Assembly: GCA_963793295.1 (NCBI GenBank)
Contig: CAWBZX010000032.1
Location: forward strand, 124,001-188,000
DNA length: 64,000 nucleotides
From: JAHDHW01 sp963793295
Lineage (GTDB): Bacteria > Bacteroidota > Bacteroidia > Chitinophagales > Saprospiraceae
Direction: 5' to 3'
The translations under genes and the position numbers were made by a program. The notes under the pieces are model-generated. The model was not told where the DNA came from. It made no database searches and saw nothing but the letters and a program-made list of their open reading frames with translations. Below, piece by piece: positions 1 to 9,044 of this stretch (positions within the stretch are counted from its first letter, which is position 1; the number at the start of each line of letters is the position of its first letter).

Positions 1-237
1 CCAATTTCAAAAAATCAAACGCTTACACTTTTCTCAAATGATAAAATAAGCAATTCTTTGGTTTTAAAAGTTAGTGGAACAGATGGAAAAACGGTTGCGA
101 CGAGTTTCATAAATTCTATCGAAATGGGAAATAATGTGCTTCCAATAACTATTAATAATCTAGAAAAAGGGATCTATATTTTGCAGTTGATTCAAGACTC
201 CAGGCTAATCAAAAGTTTACCTTTTGTTGTAAATTAG
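1..237 (+). CDS. C-terminal end of a T9SS-secreted protein (partial, open at left edge)
   Basis: Frame 1 is open from the first base to a TAG stop at 235-237 and gives 78 residues. The pattern is that of a type A sorting domain of the type IX secretion system: alternating beta strands, an LPITINNLEKGIYILQL-type stretch, and a short basic-hydrophobic tail. In this family the domain directs export through the outer membrane and is then cleaved or used for anchoring. The passenger lies outside the window, so its function is unknown. The last 29 bases overlap the 3' end of the convergent membrane-protein gene. Confidence in a real C-terminus is high; the exact cargo type cannot be told. Confidence 0.8.
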   Translation, partial: PISKNQTLTLFSNDKISNSLVLKVSGTDGKTVATSFINSIEMGNNVLPITINNLEKGIYILQLIQDSRLIKSLPFVVN

Positions 238-1081
238 TTTTGCTTTTATAAAAAAGGAAAAGAACCAAAGGAATTAAAAAATGGGAAGCGCGATATGCAG
301 CCTCAAACCACCATTGATTTAATGATTCCCAAAAAAAATCAAAATAAACATTGGCCCAGATTCTGGCGACTGTGGTCATAAAGCCCCAGAATATCGCATA
401 AATTAAAATGTATTTTGAGTAGCGAAAGGGTAAGAACACCCCAAAGCCAATCACGAAATCTAAAACACCCGCCAAGGTTAGAAAATATTCTGCACTGCTT
501 TCGCTAATGCCTAAAATAGTTAAAGTCATATCCATAAAATCACCGGGCCGGGGATAATAATTTATTGCATATAATCCATGACAAACGAAAGTCAAGGCAA
601 TGATAACTTTTAAAAATAAAAGCATCTTATCCGTTAATGTTCCCTGCTTAATCATTAAGTATAGAAAAATTGGAGTGGAAAACTGGATTGAAAATTCAAA
701 AAACTGACCAAGGCTAAAAAACCGTTCTTTGCAGTAGAGCGCTGCTAAAACGACTAGACTTATTGAGCCTAAAATCATAAATACCCCGGATATTTTCTTC
801 AACTTTTTAATCAATATCGCCATCAAGGCACAGATTAGATAAAACCATCCCAGGCCTTTGATTACGGATTGAATTTTATTGTCAATGTCATTATTGGTAA
901 TGTAATTTTCCCAGGGTGTATTAAATAATGTTTCAATAATTCCCTTCATCCAGTTTTCATCCCAAAGTATGGTCCGATAAGGTGCATCCCAAAATAAATG
1001 CTGCCAGGCTCTTCCTAAAAACAAAAAAACTGCGGCGATCTGAACAATTATTATTAGTCTTTGAAAATTTTTATCACCCAT
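209..1081 (-). CDS. multi-pass membrane protein of unknown function (DoxX/HTTM-like)
   Basis: A 290-residue protein with about seven to eight hydrophobic segments and many aromatic residues. I recognise no catalytic motif. The layout, including a short aromatic region rich in Trp and Tyr near the C-terminus, recalls DoxX-like quinol-associated membrane proteins, but this is only a resemblance. I choose the ATG at 1079-1081 (MGDKNF...) over the upstream ATG at 1144: the upstream start would overlap the divergent cutA start, and the chosen ATG is preceded by an A/T-rich TTAAAA leader typical of Bacteroidota. Its 3' end overlaps the convergent T9SS cargo gene by 29 bases. Confidence 0.75.
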   Translation of the reverse strand: MGDKNFQRLIIIVQIAAVFLFLGRAWQHLFWDAPYRTILWDENWMKGIIETLFNTPWENYITNNDIDNKIQSVIKGLGWFYLICALMAILIKKLKKISGVFMILGSISLVVLAALYCKERFFSLGQFFEFSIQFSTPIFLYLMIKQGTLTDKMLLFLKVIIALTFVCHGLYAINYYPRPGDFMDMTLTILGISESSAEYFLTLAGVLDFVIGFGVFLPFRYSKYILIYAIFWGFMTTVARIWANVYFDFFWESLNQWWFEAAYRASHFLIPLVLFLFYKSKTNLQQKVNF

Positions 1082-1114
1082 ATTTTTAACTTTGGAAAAA
1101 TCAAACCTTTGCCG

Positions 1115-1432
1115 ATGAGTTTTATTATTGTCTATATTACGCATGCAACAGAGAAAGTTGCCATGAAAGTATCAAACTATTTGGTTGAACAAAAATTTGC
1201 AGCTTGCGCAAATATTTTTCCTATAAAGAGTGCCTATTGGTGGAAAGACTCAATTCAGCAAGAAAACGAATGGGTAACGATTGTGAAAACAATTCCAGAA
1301 AACTGGTTTAGCTTGAAAAATGAAATTGAAAACATTCATCCCTATGAAGTTCCATGCATCATGAAATTTGATGTCGAAGCAAATGAATCTTATGAAGATT
1401 GGATCAGAGAATCTGTAGAATTGAAAATTTAG
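1115..1432 (+). CDS. cutA: divalent-cation tolerance protein CutA
   Basis: A 105-residue protein of the usual CutA length. It shows the family signatures CANIFPI, a YWWKD stretch after the second beta strand, and HPYEVPCI, with the usual DWI near the end. CutA forms a very stable trimer with a ferredoxin-like fold; a role in copper/divalent-metal tolerance is proposed but its biochemistry is poorly defined. The frame is open further upstream to 1061, but the ATG at 1115 starts exactly where family proteins begin (MSFIIVYITH) and leaves room for the divergent neighbour. It overlaps the convergent prfB stop by four bases. Confidence 0.93.
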   Translation: MSFIIVYITHATEKVAMKVSNYLVEQKFAACANIFPIKSAYWWKDSIQQENEWVTIVKTIPENWFSLKNEIENIHPYEVPCIMKFDVEANESYEDWIRESVELKI

Positions 1433-2515
1433 CTCTTTACTCCCTCATTCATTAAATAAGCTTTTAAAAAAGCATTAATGTCTCCATCCAGCACAGCGTC
1501 CGTATTACTGGTTTGATAATTTGTGCGATGATCTTTCACTCTCCTGTCATCCAATACATAGGATCTGATTTGCGCGCCCCACTCTATTTTTGTTTTTGAA
1601 GCTTCGACCTTATTTTTTTCTTCTTGTTGCTTTTTCAATTCAAGTTCATATAAACGCGAACGAAGCATCTGTAAAGCTTTTTCGCGATTCATATGTTGAG
1701 AACGCTCTTGCTGACATTCAGCAACTAAGCCAGTTGGTAAATGCCTTACTCGAACAGCAGATTCTGTTTTATTAACGTGCTGCCCTCCTGCTCCACTCGC
1801 TCTGAAAGTATCCCATTCTATATCTGCGGGATTGATTTCCACTTCAATAGAATCATCAACCATTGGATGGACAAAAACAGAGGCAAAAGAAGTCTGACGT
1901 TTTCCCTGGGCATTAAACGGACTTATTCTAACTAAGCGATGAACGCCATTTTCTCCTTTTAAATAGCCGTAGGCATAATCTCCGGAAATTTCAATGGATG
2001 CGGATTTTATTCCAGCAACATCGCCATCTTGTCGATTCAATTCCGACCATTTAAAGTTGTTTTTATCTGCCCACATGGTGTACATTCTCATGAGCATTTG
2101 AGCCCAATCGCAACTTTCCGTTCCACCGGCACCGGCATTTATTTCGAGAATACAACTCAGTTCGTCTTCTGGCTGATTTAATGTAGATTTGAATTCCAGT
2201 TCTTCTATTTCCTGAATGGCTTTTTCATAATTTTCATCTACTTCCAACTCCGTGGCTTCCCCTTCTTTGTAATATTCGTAAAGTACCTCAATGTCCTCGA
2301 TCTTAGCATGAAGGTCATTGTATTCAGCTACCCAGTTTTTATCTATTTTTAATGATTTTAAAACGCCTTGCGCTTTGGTTGGATCATCCCAAAAATTAGG
2401 GTCCTGGGAAAGTTGTTCTTTTTCTTCGATCTGCATTAAACGCTTATCGACGTCAAAGATACCTCCTTATCAAAAGCAGTCGCCCTTTTAGTATTTTTAA
2501 TTGTTCTGTTGTCAT
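1429..2515 (-). CDS. prfB: peptide chain release factor 2, expressed through a +1 programmed frameshift
   Basis: RF2 recognises UGA and UAA and triggers peptide release on the ribosome. The main frame (1429-2436 and upstream) holds the anticodon-like SPF motif (about residues 198-200) and the catalytic GGQ (about 243-245). The true start is an ATG at 2513-2515, which opens a 20-codon frame ending in TGA at 2453-2455. Shifting +1 there joins it to the main frame as ...RRYL-DVDKRLMQIEE..., which gives a 361-residue protein of normal RF2 length. Starting at the later ATG (2436) would remove the first helix. Convergent with cutA, four-base overlap. Confidence 0.96.
2452..2467 (-). promoter_or_regulatory. 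RF2 autoregulatory +1 frameshift site
   Basis: On the minus strand the bases read AGG AGG TAT CTT TGA C. The Shine-Dalgarno-like AGGAGG lies three bases before the slippery CTT, which is followed directly by the in-frame UGA. This is the same arrangement as the E. coli prfB site, where low RF2 levels leave UGA unread and favour slipping of tRNA-Leu from CUU to UUU. The base-by-base match makes functional autoregulation very likely. Confidence 0.95.
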
Positions 2516-2649
2516 GGTGCAAAGTTAAAAATTGATTGAACTTTTCAATGCAAAAAGCAAAATTCCATTTAAAATAAATAAAATCAAAAAATTGGTATTA
2601 AACTTTCCTGTAATTCTGTAGGTTACGTATTTTAAGCATTGAATTGTCA

Positions 2650-2677
2650 TTTGATGGGCAATGTTTGAGTAACTTTG
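2650..2677 (+). promoter_or_regulatory. Bacteroidota-type promoter of the subtilase gene
   Basis: TTTG at 2650-2653 and TAACTTTG at 2670-2677, 16 bases apart, match the -33 TTTG / -7 TANNTTTG consensus of Bacteroidota primary sigma factors. Transcription would begin near 2684. This argues against an alternative upstream start at 2675, which lies inside the -7 box. Confidence 0.6.
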
Positions 2678-2734
2678 TTTGTAAATTTACAACTAGAAAA
2701 AGCAGCATATAACCCTAAGGCGATCCTCGATTCT

Positions 2735-5700
2735 ATGATTAAACTATCTTCCATTAAAAGTTTTTTGTTCTTGCTAATTTTATTGATATTCTTTGGAGGC
2801 ATAAAACTGTCTGCACAGACACTTGATCATCAGTTGGGGGTTCTAATAGTACAACTAAAAGAATCGGATAAAGTTGAAATGATTATTAATTCCACTCAAT
2901 ATTTCCAAGGAAAAAGAACAGATATTGAGGTAGTCAAATTAGTTTCAGCGCCTTTTCATATTTGGAGCTTACGATTTAATCATAATGAAATAAATGAATT
3001 TGATTTTTTAGCATCCATTCGACAACATCCACTTATTGAAAATGCTCAATTTGATTTTTTGCATACCGAACGAATTGCTCCTGATGATACGTTTTACTTT
3101 TTTCAATATTATTTCCAAAACTTTGGACAAAACGGTGGAACGCCTGGAGTAGATTTAGATGCTGAAATAGCCTGGGAAACGAGTACTGGTGGTGTCACCG
3201 TAAATGGTGATACTATTGTTGTTTGTATTATCGATGAAGGGTTTGATATTGCTCATGTAGATCTCAATGCAAACCAATGGATTAATCATGATGAAGTTCC
3301 TAATGACAGCATTGATAATGATGAAAATGGATATACTGATGATTATTATGGATGGAATGTGGTCTATTTGAATGATGATGTTAGTAATAATAACAATCCA
3401 GGAAACCACGGCACACAAGTAGCAGGAATCGCCGGCGCAGTTGGTAATAATAATTTAGGGATTTCCGGCATCAACTGGAATGTCAAATTGATGTATGTTA
3501 CAAGAGGTTATACTACTTCTGATGCGATTGCAGCATATACTTATCCTTTTCTATTACGACAAAAATATAATGACTCCAATGGAATTGAAGGCGCTTTTGT
3601 TGTGGCTACCAATTCTTCCTGGGGAGTAAATTACGGTACTCCGGATGATGCTCCCTTATGGTGCGCTATTTACGATTCTTTAGGAAGTGTTGGCTTATTA
3701 AGTGCTGCTGCTACTGCAAATCTGGATATTGATGTGGATATTGAAGGAGATCTTCCAACCACGTGTCCCAGCGATTTTTTAGTAACGACAACAAAAGTAG
3801 ATCATAACGATGCTTTGCCTCCAAATGCAGGATATGGGCTATTAAATATAGATTTAGCAGCATTTGGAAAAGATGTTTTTACAACGAAAATAAATAATGA
3901 ATATGGTAATCTGTCAGGTACTTCTGCAGCTGCTCCACAGGTCGCCGGCACAATAGCTTTGTTGTATTCAGCACCCTGTCCAAGCTTTATGGCCTTGGCA
4001 AAAAGTCAACCCGAGGCTGCAAGTTTACTGGTTAAAGAATATATTTTAAATGGTACGGAAGCAAACGGAAACCTTGAAAATATAACAGTTACTGGAGGTA
4101 GATTAAATGTTGCAAATAGCTTGCAACTGCTAATGGATGATTGTAATTATTCAGGTTGTTACCCGCCTTATTCGATTGAGATAGAAGGAATTACTGAGGA
4201 GTCCACTACTATTGATTGGTTAATTGGAGTAACTACTACCTCTGTCAATGTTCGTTATCGGGTAATTGGTGATCTAAGCTGGATTAATATAAATAATGTT
4301 ACAAATCCTCTTGAATTCACTAGCCTAATCCCTTGTACTAATTATGAACTTCAGTTGTCTTCTCAATGTGGGACACTAACGAGTGATTATTCTTTGAGTT
4401 ATGAATTTCAAACTGCTGGTTGCTGTAATTCGCCGGCAACATTTAACGCATCACTTGTTGAAGAAAACCAAATCTTGCTGGAATGGAATGAAGTTGTATC
4501 AGCTAGTTCATATAATATAAAATATCGTGAGGTAAATACCGGGTCCTGGAATATTTTTAGTGTCAATGATTTGGAAGTAACTATTCCTGACCTAATTAGT
4601 TGTACTTCTTATGAATTTCAGATACGCAGTCAATGTGCAAGTGGTCAAATAAGTAATTATTCCGAAAGTTTGATTGTAACAACATTGGGATGTAGCAATT
4701 GCACAGAGCTTCCATATTGTCAAGCTGCAGCAAATAATATGTCCTTCATTTGGATTAAAGGAGTGAGTATTTCCAATTTGGATTTCATTTCTGGTAACAG
4801 TAGTGATGGGTATAGTGATCATACGGATCAATCAGCAGAATTAATTCAGGGGCAGAACTATGAAATAAAACTTCAGTCGGAAAGTGATTTAGACTCATTG
4901 CCTGGAATTTTCAATGTTTGGATTGATTTTGATCAAAATGGAAGTTTTAATGACTTTGATGAATTAATTTTACATTCCAGTACACCCGAAATATGTAGCG
5001 ATAAAATTATTTATGTGCCAACGAATGCGTTATTAGGTTCAACCCGAATGAGGATTTCTTTTCTCGAGCAAAATTATGGCTCTTGCGGAACAAGTAATTA
5101 TATAGGAGAAATAGAAGATTATTGTGTAAGTATTGAAGAATCGACGGATTGTTTGCCTCCTGTTGCTATGAGTTATATTTCACATGAAAACAGTGTTGAG
5201 ATAAGCTGGTTAGGAAACTTATTCAATGAATCCTATTTAATAAAATACAAAGAAGTAGTGGATACTGTTTGGAGTTATTTATACTGCCCGGACAGTCAGA
5301 TTGAAATCAATGACCTATACGAATGTACTGATTACGAATTTGTCATTCATTCAGTTTGTAATGGTGAACCAAGTGCTCCAACGGAATATTTTTATTTCAC
5401 AACAAAAGGTTGCGGTGCTTGCCTGGATCATGATTATTGTTTAATCAATTCAGCAGATGTGACATTTGAATGGATCGAAAGGATTCAAATATCAACGCTT
5501 GATAATCTATCAGGACCTAATAACGGGTTTGCTTATTTTCCAGATCATTCCACAAATTTAATTATTGGGAATCCTTACCCTTTAGTAATCACTCCGGGTT
5601 TTTCCAATAGTCAATATCCAGAATATGAATATTACATGGTTTGGATAGATTTAGACCACGATGGTATTTTTAGCTCAAACGAAATTATTTATGACTCTAA

Positions 5701-6439
5701 TTATGCTTTAATGGGCAAGGCAGAAACCATCATTTTTATTCCTGATACCGCACTTTTAGGTTCTACCAGAATGAGGGTGGTTATGAAATATCAAAGTCCG
5801 CCAAATAATTCTTGCAGCAATGGTTTTTATGGTGAAATCGAAGAATATTGCATCAATATTGTTGCTGATGAAAATCAGATCTGTAATAAACCGGAGAACT
5901 TAGAAGTCGATTCAATCACTTTAACTTCAGCATTGATCAAATGGCAAGAGATTGATAATGCGGTTTCTTACACTTTTCGGTTTCAAAAAGCAGATACTAC
6001 AAATGCCTGGAAATACATTACAACAAATAATAACAGAATCCAATTATATCAATTGGATTCATGTACTGCCTATCAATTTCAGGTTAGAACCAACTGTGAA
6101 CAAGGTTTAAGTAATTTTTCAAATCTTGTAGAATTCGAAACCTGTTCCATTAGCACAAGTAATGTTGAACAACAAGATTTTATTTCAATCCACCTTTATC
6201 CTAACCCTTCTCAAAGTAAGTTCTTTATTGATTATTATTCAGAAGCATCCAGAGAAGCTCAATTCGAACTTTATGACTTAACTGGAAAATTGTTAATCAA
6301 TAAAAAGGTATCTTCTTCAATGGGTGAACAAAAAATTAAAATTGATTTTCCAGAAGGATGCGCTGATGGCATTTATTACCTGAAAGCAAAAATTAACGAT
6401 GGGCCACCATCCATTCATAAAGTTTTGAAAACCAATTAG
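2735..6439 (+). CDS. secreted subtilisin-like serine protease (S8) with FnIII and GEVED domains and a T9SS sorting domain
   Basis: A 1234-residue protein. A signal peptide (KLSSIKSFLFLLILL...LSAQ) is followed by an S8 peptidase domain with Asp in CIIDEGFD (about 167), His in GNHGTQVAG (about 225) and Ser in SGTSAAAPQVAG (about 397). After it come fibronectin type III-like modules with paired Cys, two GEVED-type domains (VWIDFDQNG... and VWIDLDHDG..., each ending in GEIE-DYC or GEIE-EYC), a last FnIII module and a C-terminal type A sorting domain beginning near HLYPNPS. It is therefore probably exported through the type IX system and acts extracellularly or on the cell surface; substrate unknown. 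I start at the ATG at 2735 because it begins a good signal peptide and lies downstream of the promoter. Confidence 0.93.
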   Translation: MIKLSSIKSFLFLLILLIFFGGIKLSAQTLDHQLGVLIVQLKESDKVEMIINSTQYFQGKRTDIEVVKLVSAPFHIWSLRFNHNEINEFDFLASIRQHPLIENAQFDFLHTERIAPDDTFYFFQYYFQNFGQNGGTPGVDLDAEIAWETSTGGVTVNGDTIVVCIIDEGFDIAHVDLNANQWINHDEVPNDSIDNDENGYTDDYYGWNVVYLNDDVSNNNNPGNHGTQVAGIAGAVGNNNLGISGINWNVKLMYVTRGYTTSDAIAAYTYPFLLRQKYNDSNGIEGAFVVATNSSWGVNYGTPDDAPLWCAIYDSLGSVGLLSAAATANLDIDVDIEGDLPTTCPSDFLVTTTKVDHNDALPPNAGYGLLNIDLAAFGKDVFTTKINNEYGNLSGTSAAAPQVAGTIALLYSAPCPSFMALAKSQPEAASLLVKEYILNGTEANGNLENITVTGGRLNVANSLQLLMDDCNYSGCYPPYSIEIEGITEESTTIDWLIGVTTTSVNVRYRVIGDLSWININNVTNPLEFTSLIPCTNYELQLSSQCGTLTSDYSLSYEFQTAGCCNSPATFNASLVEENQILLEWNEVVSASSYNIKYREVNTGSWNIFSVNDLEVTIPDLISCTSYEFQIRSQCASGQISNYSESLIVTTLGCSNCTELPYCQAAANNMSFIWIKGVSISNLDFISGNSSDGYSDHTDQSAELIQGQNYEIKLQSESDLDSLPGIFNVWIDFDQNGSFNDFDELILHSSTPEICSDKIIYVPTNALLGSTRMRISFLEQNYGSCGTSNYIGEIEDYCVSIEESTDCLPPVAMSYISHENSVEISWLGNLFNESYLIKYKEVVDTVWSYLYCPDSQIEINDLYECTDYEFVIHSVCNGEPSAPTEYFYFTTKGCGACLDHDYCLINSADVTFEWIERIQISTLDNLSGPNNGFAYFPDHSTNLIIGNPYPLVITPGFSNSQYPEYEYYMVWIDLDHDGIFSSNEIIYDSNYALMGKAETIIFIPDTALLGSTRMRVVMKYQSPPNNSCSNGFYGEIEEYCINIVADENQICNKPENLEVDSITLTSALIKWQEIDNAVSYTFRFQKADTTNAWKYITTNNNRIQLYQLDSCTAYQFQVRTNCEQGLSNFSNLVEFETCSISTSNVEQQDFISIHLYPNPSQSKFFIDYYSEASREAQFELYDLTGKLLINKKVSSSMGEQKIKIDFPEGCADGIYYLKAKINDGPPSIHKVLKTN

Positions 6440-6442
6440 ATA

Positions 6443-7321
6443 TTAATACACCTGAACCAATTCAACGTAAAATACCAAATCAGCGCGTTCTGGAATTGTA
6501 GGTGGTTTTCCTGCTTCTCCATAAGCCAGTGTATAAGGAATAAAGAAAGTTGCCTGACTTCCAACATTTAAGAGTGGTATTCCCTCATCCCAACCAGCTA
6601 TTACCTGGCCTCTTCCTATCCGAACAGGTAAAGGAAGCGCTTTGCTAAAAGTATCATCAAAAGAAGTTCCGTCCATTAAAAAGCCGGAATAATGGACTTT
6701 TGCAAATTCGCCATCTTTTACTTTTTCCCCATCACCTTCTTTATGAATAATATACTTCAATCCGGATGCTGTGCTTTGTAATTGATCATCTAACTTTCCT
6801 TTGGAATACGATTCAATTAAAGCCTTTGTAGAGTCCGCAACAGTTTGTTCTCTTGCTTTTAGGTCAGCTACTTCTTTTTCAATAATTGCTTTTGGTTTAA
6901 TACCAAGTAGTTTCATGTGGTAAGAAAACTTATCCTGATTGGTAATTCCTTTTGGTAGTTTTTCCGCTGGAAACGTATCTAATTCCTGAAAAACAGTTAA
7001 ACTATCGCCGACAGACATCAAAAACAATACTTCATAATCCGGCGGAGCTGGAACAGGGACTTTATCCTTTGCAGGAAGAATGGCTGATTGTGGTTCAATT
7101 TTATAATAGGATGAGGATAAAAGAGTTGTGTCATTTTGAAAAACAACGGTATGAAAAGTCACCTGATCGCCTACAAGAGGTTTTGGACCATCATTTTTTA
7201 TATGATGGATATATTCATATCCTGATTCAGACCTATTTTTTGAAAGTTGATCTGATCCATTTTTACAAAATGATAAAAAAACAAAAGCTACTATAATTGA
7301 AAGTTGAAAAAAATATTTCAT
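6443..7321 (-). CDS. FKBP-type peptidyl-prolyl isomerase lipoprotein
   Basis: A 292-residue protein with a lipoprotein signal ending in LSFC, so it is likely anchored in the periplasm-facing or outer membrane. The C-terminal half is a standard FKBP domain: VHYSGFLMDGTSFDDT, GQVIAGWDEGIPLLNVG, FFIPYTLAYGE and a closing DLVFYVELVQV strand. The N-terminal half resembles a degenerate second FKBP-like domain (GDQVTFHTVVF, MSVGDSLTVF), joined by a charged helical linker. It catalyses proline isomerisation and assists folding of exported proteins. It lies 43 bases downstream of nrnA on the same strand and is probably co-transcribed with it; its 3' end faces the subtilase gene with three bases between them. 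Confidence 0.92.
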   Translation of the reverse strand: MKYFFQLSIIVAFVFLSFCKNGSDQLSKNRSESGYEYIHHIKNDGPKPLVGDQVTFHTVVFQNDTTLLSSSYYKIEPQSAILPAKDKVPVPAPPDYEVLFLMSVGDSLTVFQELDTFPAEKLPKGITNQDKFSYHMKLLGIKPKAIIEKEVADLKAREQTVADSTKALIESYSKGKLDDQLQSTASGLKYIIHKEGDGEKVKDGEFAKVHYSGFLMDGTSFDDTFSKALPLPVRIGRGQVIAGWDEGIPLLNVGSQATFFIPYTLAYGEAGKPPTIPERADLVFYVELVQVY

Positions 7322-7364
7322 GCTTAATGTTTTGCTAAAGCAATTGTTGTAAATTACTTGATAA

Positions 7365-8372
7365 TCAATTAGTTAACTGTTCTTTATACTCCGGCAATAT
7401 TTGTTTTAATTTATTGACGGTACTTTTTAAACCGCTAAAAGAAGATCCTCCGGATGCATTTTTATGACCACCTCCTTTAAAATGTTTTTTTGCAATTTCC
7501 TGAACGGAAATATCTCCTTTGGAACGAAGAGACAATTTGACGATAGTTGGTTGCTCCGTTATGAAAGCAGCTAAACGTACATTTTTAATTTTTAAAAGAT
7601 AATTGACAATACCCTCGGTATCTCCTCTTTGAATATCAAACTTATCGTAATCATTTCGGTTCAAGGTGATTATACCCGTATGATATTCTTCGATGATTTC
7701 CATTCTATTATTTAAACAATGTCCTAAAAGGCGCAAGCTTTTTTCATCAAAGCTGTTAAAAAGCAAATCCTGTAATTTTTCATCATCCACTCCCCTGTCA
7801 ATTAAATTGGCAACGGTCCTGAACAACTTTGAGGAAGTATTGTATTTAAATGAACCGGTATCTGTCATAATCCCAGCCATCAAACATTCTCCAATGGAGA
7901 CATCCAGATATTTTATATCTCCCAACATTTCCATAAAATCATAAATTAATTCACTTGTTGAACTGGCAGAAGGCTCAGAAATCTGGAATTCAGCCTTCAA
8001 ATCTGGATATAAATGATGATCTATCATTACCAGAGTTGCCTTTTTTGCAGCATCTATTGCTTCTCCTAGTTTGTCTATTCTATCTAAAGAATTATAATCC
8101 AAACAAAAGATGATATCTGCGTTTTTTACTAATTCTTCAGGAATTTCCGATTCGATATCGTGGATGAGTATTTTGTCAGCATCAGGCATCCAGGCAACAA
8201 ATGCGGGATATTCTGATGGAAAAACTACTCGTACGGTATGCCCAAGTTTGTTGAGATAACGGTATAAGCCTAAAGAAGCACCGATCGCATCTCCATCTGG
8301 ATTTCGATGAGAAGTAATTACAATATTTTTAGGTATTGCAAGTAAAGCTTTAAGAAGATTAATATTTTCCAT
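7365..8372 (-). CDS. nrnA: DHH/DHHA1 phosphoesterase, NrnA-type (oligoribonuclease / pAp phosphatase)
   Basis: A 335-residue protein with the DHH family motifs in order: SHRNPDGDA near residues 21-29, LDYN near 91, DHH at 118-120, MTDTGSF, and the DHHA1-domain GGGHKNASGG near the C-terminus. Relatives degrade short RNA oligonucleotides and dephosphorylate 3'-phosphoadenosine 5'-phosphate using Mn2+. Cytoplasmic. The neighbour 43 bases downstream is the FKBP isomerase. Which of the two activities dominates cannot be told from the sequence. Confidence 0.9.
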   Translation of the reverse strand: MENINLLKALLAIPKNIVITSHRNPDGDAIGASLGLYRYLNKLGHTVRVVFPSEYPAFVAWMPDADKILIHDIESEIPEELVKNADIIFCLDYNSLDRIDKLGEAIDAAKKATLVMIDHHLYPDLKAEFQISEPSASSTSELIYDFMEMLGDIKYLDVSIGECLMAGIMTDTGSFKYNTSSKLFRTVANLIDRGVDDEKLQDLLFNSFDEKSLRLLGHCLNNRMEIIEEYHTGIITLNRNDYDKFDIQRGDTEGIVNYLLKIKNVRLAAFITEQPTIVKLSLRSKGDISVQEIAKKHFKGGGHKNASGGSSFSGLKSTVNKLKQILPEYKEQLTN

Positions 8373-8465
8373 TTAATTGTTTAAATCAAGGTGCGAAATT
8401 GCTATTTTTTGAGGACTAAACCAAAATAATTTGAATAAGCTTTAGTATGATCAATTTAGTTTAAT

Positions 8466-8473
8466 TACTTTTG
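8466..8473 (+). promoter_or_regulatory. -7 element (TACTTTTG) upstream of ndk
   Basis: TACTTTTG matches TANNTTTG and lies 56 bases before the ndk start. I see no TTTG at the usual distance upstream, only TTTA near 8454, so the promoter assignment is moderate. Confidence 0.4.
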
Positions 8474-8529
8474 CAGCTTCTTTTTAAAAAACAGAATTTT
8501 CTCTAAAATAAAATTTAAAATCAAAATAA

Positions 8530-8949
8530 ATGGCAGGTAACAGAACTTTCACAATGATCAAACCTGATGCTGTAAAAGCGGGGAACATTGGAAATATTTT
8601 AGCAATGATTAACAAAGCCGGATTTCGAATCGTGGCAATGAAGTTTACAAAATTGTCTAAAGAAAAAGCAGGTGAATTCTATGGAGTCCACCGCGAACGA
8701 CCGTTTTTTGGTGAACTAGTTGATTTTATGACTTCAGGCCCAATAGTGGCTGCAATCTTAGAAAAAGATAACGCAGTTGAATCATTCCGAAAATTGATCG
8801 GAGCAACTAATCCAGCAGATGCAGCACCAGGCACAATCAGAGCACTTTATGCTGCTAATATTGGTGAAAATGCGGTACATGGAGCTGATTCAGATGAAAA
8901 TGCTTTGATTGAAGGCAACTTTCATTTTGCAGGAACCGAAATGTTTTAG
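8530..8949 (+). CDS. ndk: nucleoside diphosphate kinase
   Basis: A 139-residue protein, standard length. It transfers the terminal phosphate between nucleoside triphosphates and diphosphates through a phospho-histidine. Visible motifs are TMIKPDAV at the N-terminus, HRERPFF, and the active-site NAVHGADS with His 117. Cytoplasmic housekeeping enzyme. It stands alone between the divergent nrnA and the convergent mutS2, and a -7-like box lies upstream. A second promoter-like element sits within its last codons and appears to serve a separate short transcript. Confidence 0.97.
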   Translation: MAGNRTFTMIKPDAVKAGNIGNILAMINKAGFRIVAMKFTKLSKEKAGEFYGVHRERPFFGELVDFMTSGPIVAAILEKDNAVESFRKLIGATNPADAAPGTIRALYAANIGENAVHGADSDENALIEGNFHFAGTEMF

Positions 8950-8957
8950 TATATTTG
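8926..8957 (+). promoter_or_regulatory. promoter-like element at the 3' end of ndk
   Basis: TTTG at 8926-8929 and TATATTTG at 8950-8957, 20 bases apart, give a full match to the Bacteroidota promoter. No gene follows on this strand; only a terminator hairpin does. Confidence 0.45.
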
Positions 8958-8963
8958 AACCGT

Positions 8964-9036
8964 AAACAAACTATAATCCCTTCTCTATGAGGGACAAGCA
9001 GGTAAGATCTTCCCGGATTTTACCTGTTTTTTTTTT
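8964..9036 (+). ncRNA. candidate small RNA downstream of ndk
   Basis: A promoter-like element at 8926-8957 predicts initiation near 8964, and a strong intrinsic terminator ends at 9036, which would give an RNA of about 73 nt without an ORF. A small hairpin (TCCC...GGGA) precedes the terminator stem. Alternatively this is just the 3' untranslated region of ndk, and processing of that region would give the same product. No known RNA family is recognised. Confidence 0.35.
8999..9036 (+). terminator. intrinsic terminator after ndk
   Basis: CAGGTAA (8999-9005) pairs with TTACCTG (9020-9026), followed by ten T residues (9027-9036). It acts on plus-strand transcripts; the minus strand has no U tract after the stem, so it does not serve mutS2. 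Confidence 0.88.
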
Positions 9037-9044
9037 ACTTGATA

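Noticed and set aside
2675..2734. Upstream ATG for the subtilase at 2675
   Set aside because: It lies inside the -7 element, and the extra residues do not extend the signal peptide.
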